From Athripsodes cinereus (Eukaryota; Arthropoda; Insecta; Trichoptera; Leptoceridae): a DNA stretch of 64,000 nucleotides. The DNA is taken from NCBI GenBank assembly GCA_947579605.1, contig OX388325.1, forward strand, positions 7,745,572 to 7,809,571. Reading direction: 5' to 3'. The translations under genes were made by a program, and so were the position numbers. The notes beneath the pieces are model-generated. The model saw nothing but the letters and a program-made list of their open reading frames with translations, had not been told where the DNA came from and did no database searches. This document shows positions 62,313 through 64,000 of the stretch, one piece after another (within the stretch, counting starts at the first letter, position 1; every line of letters starts with the position of its first letter).

Positions 62313-62880
62313 CGGATGGGATGTCTGTCGAGTAATATTCTTAACATCCTCACTCGTGTAGGTGTAAAAACCCAGTAAAATGTGAAAACTTTATTAAACA
62401 TTTATCAATTTTGATAGGAGAATAATCAATCACTAATCAAATATAAAAAAAATGTTCAAAAATTTTAATCTGATCGGTGGTTGGATAGTTTCATCAACAA
62501 CACGATTTACCCTTCAAAACTCTTCCCGAGAGCACAGAAACCAATCTCCTCCTTTCAGAACAGCATCTTTACACCGCCAATTGAGTCATCTCTTCCCACG
62601 ATATTCCTAGTTCTCTGATGTCACCGTTTTCATAGAAACGGTGTATTGTAAACAAGAGACATCCGGACAATCGGAACCCTTGTAGACAAAAGAAAAATGC
62701 TCTGTTTGGCAAACTTTTATTGTCATTCTCCGTAAGACATGACTCAGCCAGGACCATTATCACTCCTACTGTATTACGACAGAGACTACAGATCTTTGCT
62801 TAGTGTATTGGCGCACAATTTCTGATGGAAGTATTTGAGCGCAAACCAGGACAAGAGAAAAAGATGTAATCGACATTATC
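62313..62880 (-). pseudogene. Possible LINE C-terminal remnant (62569-62770)
   Basis: The minus frame contains VLAESCLTENDNKSLPNRAF and ENGDIRELGISWEEMTQLAV. The last part resembles the GxSWEExxxxAxDR ending of endonuclease-RT polyproteins. The evidence is short and the frame has no RT motif. Confidence 0.35.
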
Positions 62881-62886
62881 TGCAGT

Positions 62887-63018
62887 TTAATGGTAGTCTT
62901 GGACTTTCAACTGAAAGGTCCTGAGTTCAATTCCGCCTACCGATCTACTTCACGACACAAGCCTACGGCTAACTATGAGAATGTTTGGGGTATATTTGAG
63001 TAAACCCAGATTCATTTT
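62887..63018 (+). mobile_element. Diverged SINE2-like element
   Basis: AATGGTAGTCTTGGACTTTC (A-box region), GGTCCTGAGTTCAATTCCG (B-box region), CACGACACAAGCC and GGTATATTTGAGTAAACCCAGAT parallel the order of SINE2. It lies antisense within the probable 3' UTR of the gene at 63039-63233. Confidence 0.55.
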
Positions 63019-63038
63019 TAAAAAAGAATATTTGCAGT

Positions 63039-63233
63039 CTAGTAGTTTATGGTGTCTACGTATTGATGTTGTTCCATATTGTTGACGGTTGTGGTATCGC
63101 TTGTGTTGGACTGTTCGATGGTGAAGATAGTGGGATTCTTGTAGCGGATGCTCTGCAGTAACTGAGGGTCAAAATCTATCTGCTTGCTGTTCATCCGTTT
63201 CTCTTCGTCAGGGTTGTAAACCGGGACAGATTC
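63039..63233 (-). CDS. Terminal coding exon of an unidentified host gene
   Basis: The minus strand has acceptor TTATTCAG at 63234-63241. An in-phase 64-codon exon follows, beginning ESVPVYNPDEEKRMNSKQID, then FDPQLLQSIRYKNPTIFTIE, QSNTSDTTTVNNMEQHQYVD and ending TINY before TAG (63039-63041). Codon use is richer in C/G at third positions than any surrounding frame, and there are no interruptions. The exon is hydrophilic and acidic/polar with no membrane segment, so a cytoplasmic C-terminal tail is plausible. I do not recognise the family. Upstream exons would lie to the right, beyond a first intron that starts at 63234. Confidence 0.7.
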   Translation of the reverse strand, partial: ESVPVYNPDEEKRMNSKQIDFDPQLLQSIRYKNPTIFTIEQSNTSDTTTVNNMEQHQYVDTINY

Positions 63234-63451
63234 CTGAATAATGACAAATTCAAATTGATTATTTATAAAAATATTTTACATTTTTATTATACTTACTAAT
63301 ACAACTTTTTACTGTTTATCATATAACCATTTTGTTTCGTTTTTTTTTGGATTACAATTATTATGTTTGTATATATACCAATGTACACATATTTATTTTT
63401 AAAGCTTTTTTTTGTTTCTTTAAATCTTTGTGATTCTGAGTCTATTCCTTT

Positions 63452-63655
63452 AGGTTAGTAGGAAGAGATAGTGCGCCTTGGCCATAAACTCACGCTTTTT
63501 ATATTGACTGTATAATTATCGTACTGTATCGACTGTATTTGATATCGCTTCTGCGATAAGCTCGCCCATTGCACAATATAATTTATTTGTATCACATTAT
63601 TTTATAACTTGGTAATTATGTATGCTCCTTATTGTGCAATAAAGTTTATTATTAT
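63452..63655 (+). repeat. LINE 3' end (GTTAGTAGGAAGAGATAGTG...TGTGCAATAAAG)
   Basis: GGTTAGTAGGAAGAGATAGT, GATATCGCTTCTGCGATAAG and CTCGCCCATTGCACAATA, ending TTGTGCAATAAAGTTTATTA with a TTATTATTATAA tail. It is the fullest copy of the tail family seen at 6080, 13950, 25504, 33475 and 56955. Confidence 0.7.
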
Positions 63656-63717
63656 TATAATGTGAATGTATTTCTTTATCTCGTTGCTTGTAATCATCAA
63701 AGTACAGTAAAGAATTA

Positions 63718-63815
63718 ATAAATTAATTGTGTCGCTGAGTTTCGAAATCCGCTATAACACATACATTTGAATGTGTTATAGCGGATTTCGAAACTCAGCG
63801 ACACAATTAATTTAT
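63718..63815. repeat. Perfect 45-bp-arm hairpin
   Basis: Arms 63718-63762 and 63771-63815 are exact reverse complements over 45 bp with an 8-base loop ACATTTGA. The arm contains GTCGCTGAGTTTCGAAATCC and GCTATAACACAT. Related but imperfect sequence occurs in the arms of the foldback at 61785-62312. A perfect palindrome of this size implies very recent origin or active homogenisation. Confidence 0.95.
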
Positions 63816-64000
63816 ATATATACATTTTTCATAAAGTCAAAATATATTGACTCTATTAACAAAAATGCAATTGAATACAACTATACCATACTTTAAACCT
63901 ATTCTGTACAGGCAGATAAAATGGAACTCCATATCCATCTATTTATTTGAGACTTGTCATTTCCAGTTTAATTCAGTGGGTCTATTTGGATGTGCCTCGT

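Larger units (their letters stand above)
63242..64000. other. Probable intron of the host gene with LINE tail and hairpin
   Basis: If the exon call is right, this is intronic. It contains a LINE 3' end (63452-63655) and a perfect hairpin (63718-63815). No further exon was recognised before the window end. Confidence 0.5.

Noticed and set aside
1..64000. Endogenous virus or LTR retrotransposon
   Set aside because: No paired LTRs, gag, protease, integrase or envelope-like frames were recognised on either strand.

Overview
This window looks like a transposon-saturated stretch of an insect nuclear genome, most likely a moth or butterfly. It is AT-rich. It carries Helitron-like elements with TC...CTAG ends in an A|T target, many 5'-truncated non-LTR retrotransposons, tRNA-headed SINEs, and the TAGGTACCTACC-type words common in lepidopteran DNA. 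The species assignment is an inference. No bacterial operon, rRNA gene, CRISPR array or intact multi-exon host gene is present.

Only one segment reads like host coding sequence: a 64-codon terminal exon on the minus strand near the right edge (63039-63233), with a clean splice acceptor. The gene it belongs to would continue to the right. The rest is mobile DNA. The most complete coding sequence is an 830-codon endonuclease/reverse transcriptase reading frame (40262-42754). It sits in a 5'-truncated LINE (here LINE-A) flanked by a perfect 15-bp target duplication. At least nine degraded relatives of LINE-A are scattered through the window, and a short non-autonomous family (here SINE3) appears to share its 3' end.

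The most unusual locus is 7541-10977. It is a degenerate DNA transposon with AT target duplications and GGGTTRTTT ends. It carries two convergent genes: a THAP/helix-turn-helix transposase fragment on the plus strand and a SAP...YqaJ-type exonuclease-like gene on the minus strand. This architecture fits the ISL2EU group. A second AT-flanked transposon (9200-10599), which carries a SWIM-type fragment of the same kind of helper gene, is inserted in the second exon of that gene. Removing it with one AT copy restores the reading frame and the splice junction.

The remaining sequence is a layered record of insertions. It includes a TTA-duplicating MITE (4 copies), a CAGGGTTACTC foldback MITE (4), a GGCGGCGT foldback MITE with 3-bp AWT duplications (3), a foldback family with 12-13-bp duplications (2 complete copies), a 562-bp TA MITE (2), hAT-type elements with 8-bp duplications (3 good ones), Helitron-like elements (4), a pogo/Tigger-like element, three SINE families and several LINE lineages. 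For several insertions a related repeat elsewhere in the window supplies the empty site, so boundaries and duplications can be read directly. Long stretches between these elements are AT-rich DNA in which I see no gene.
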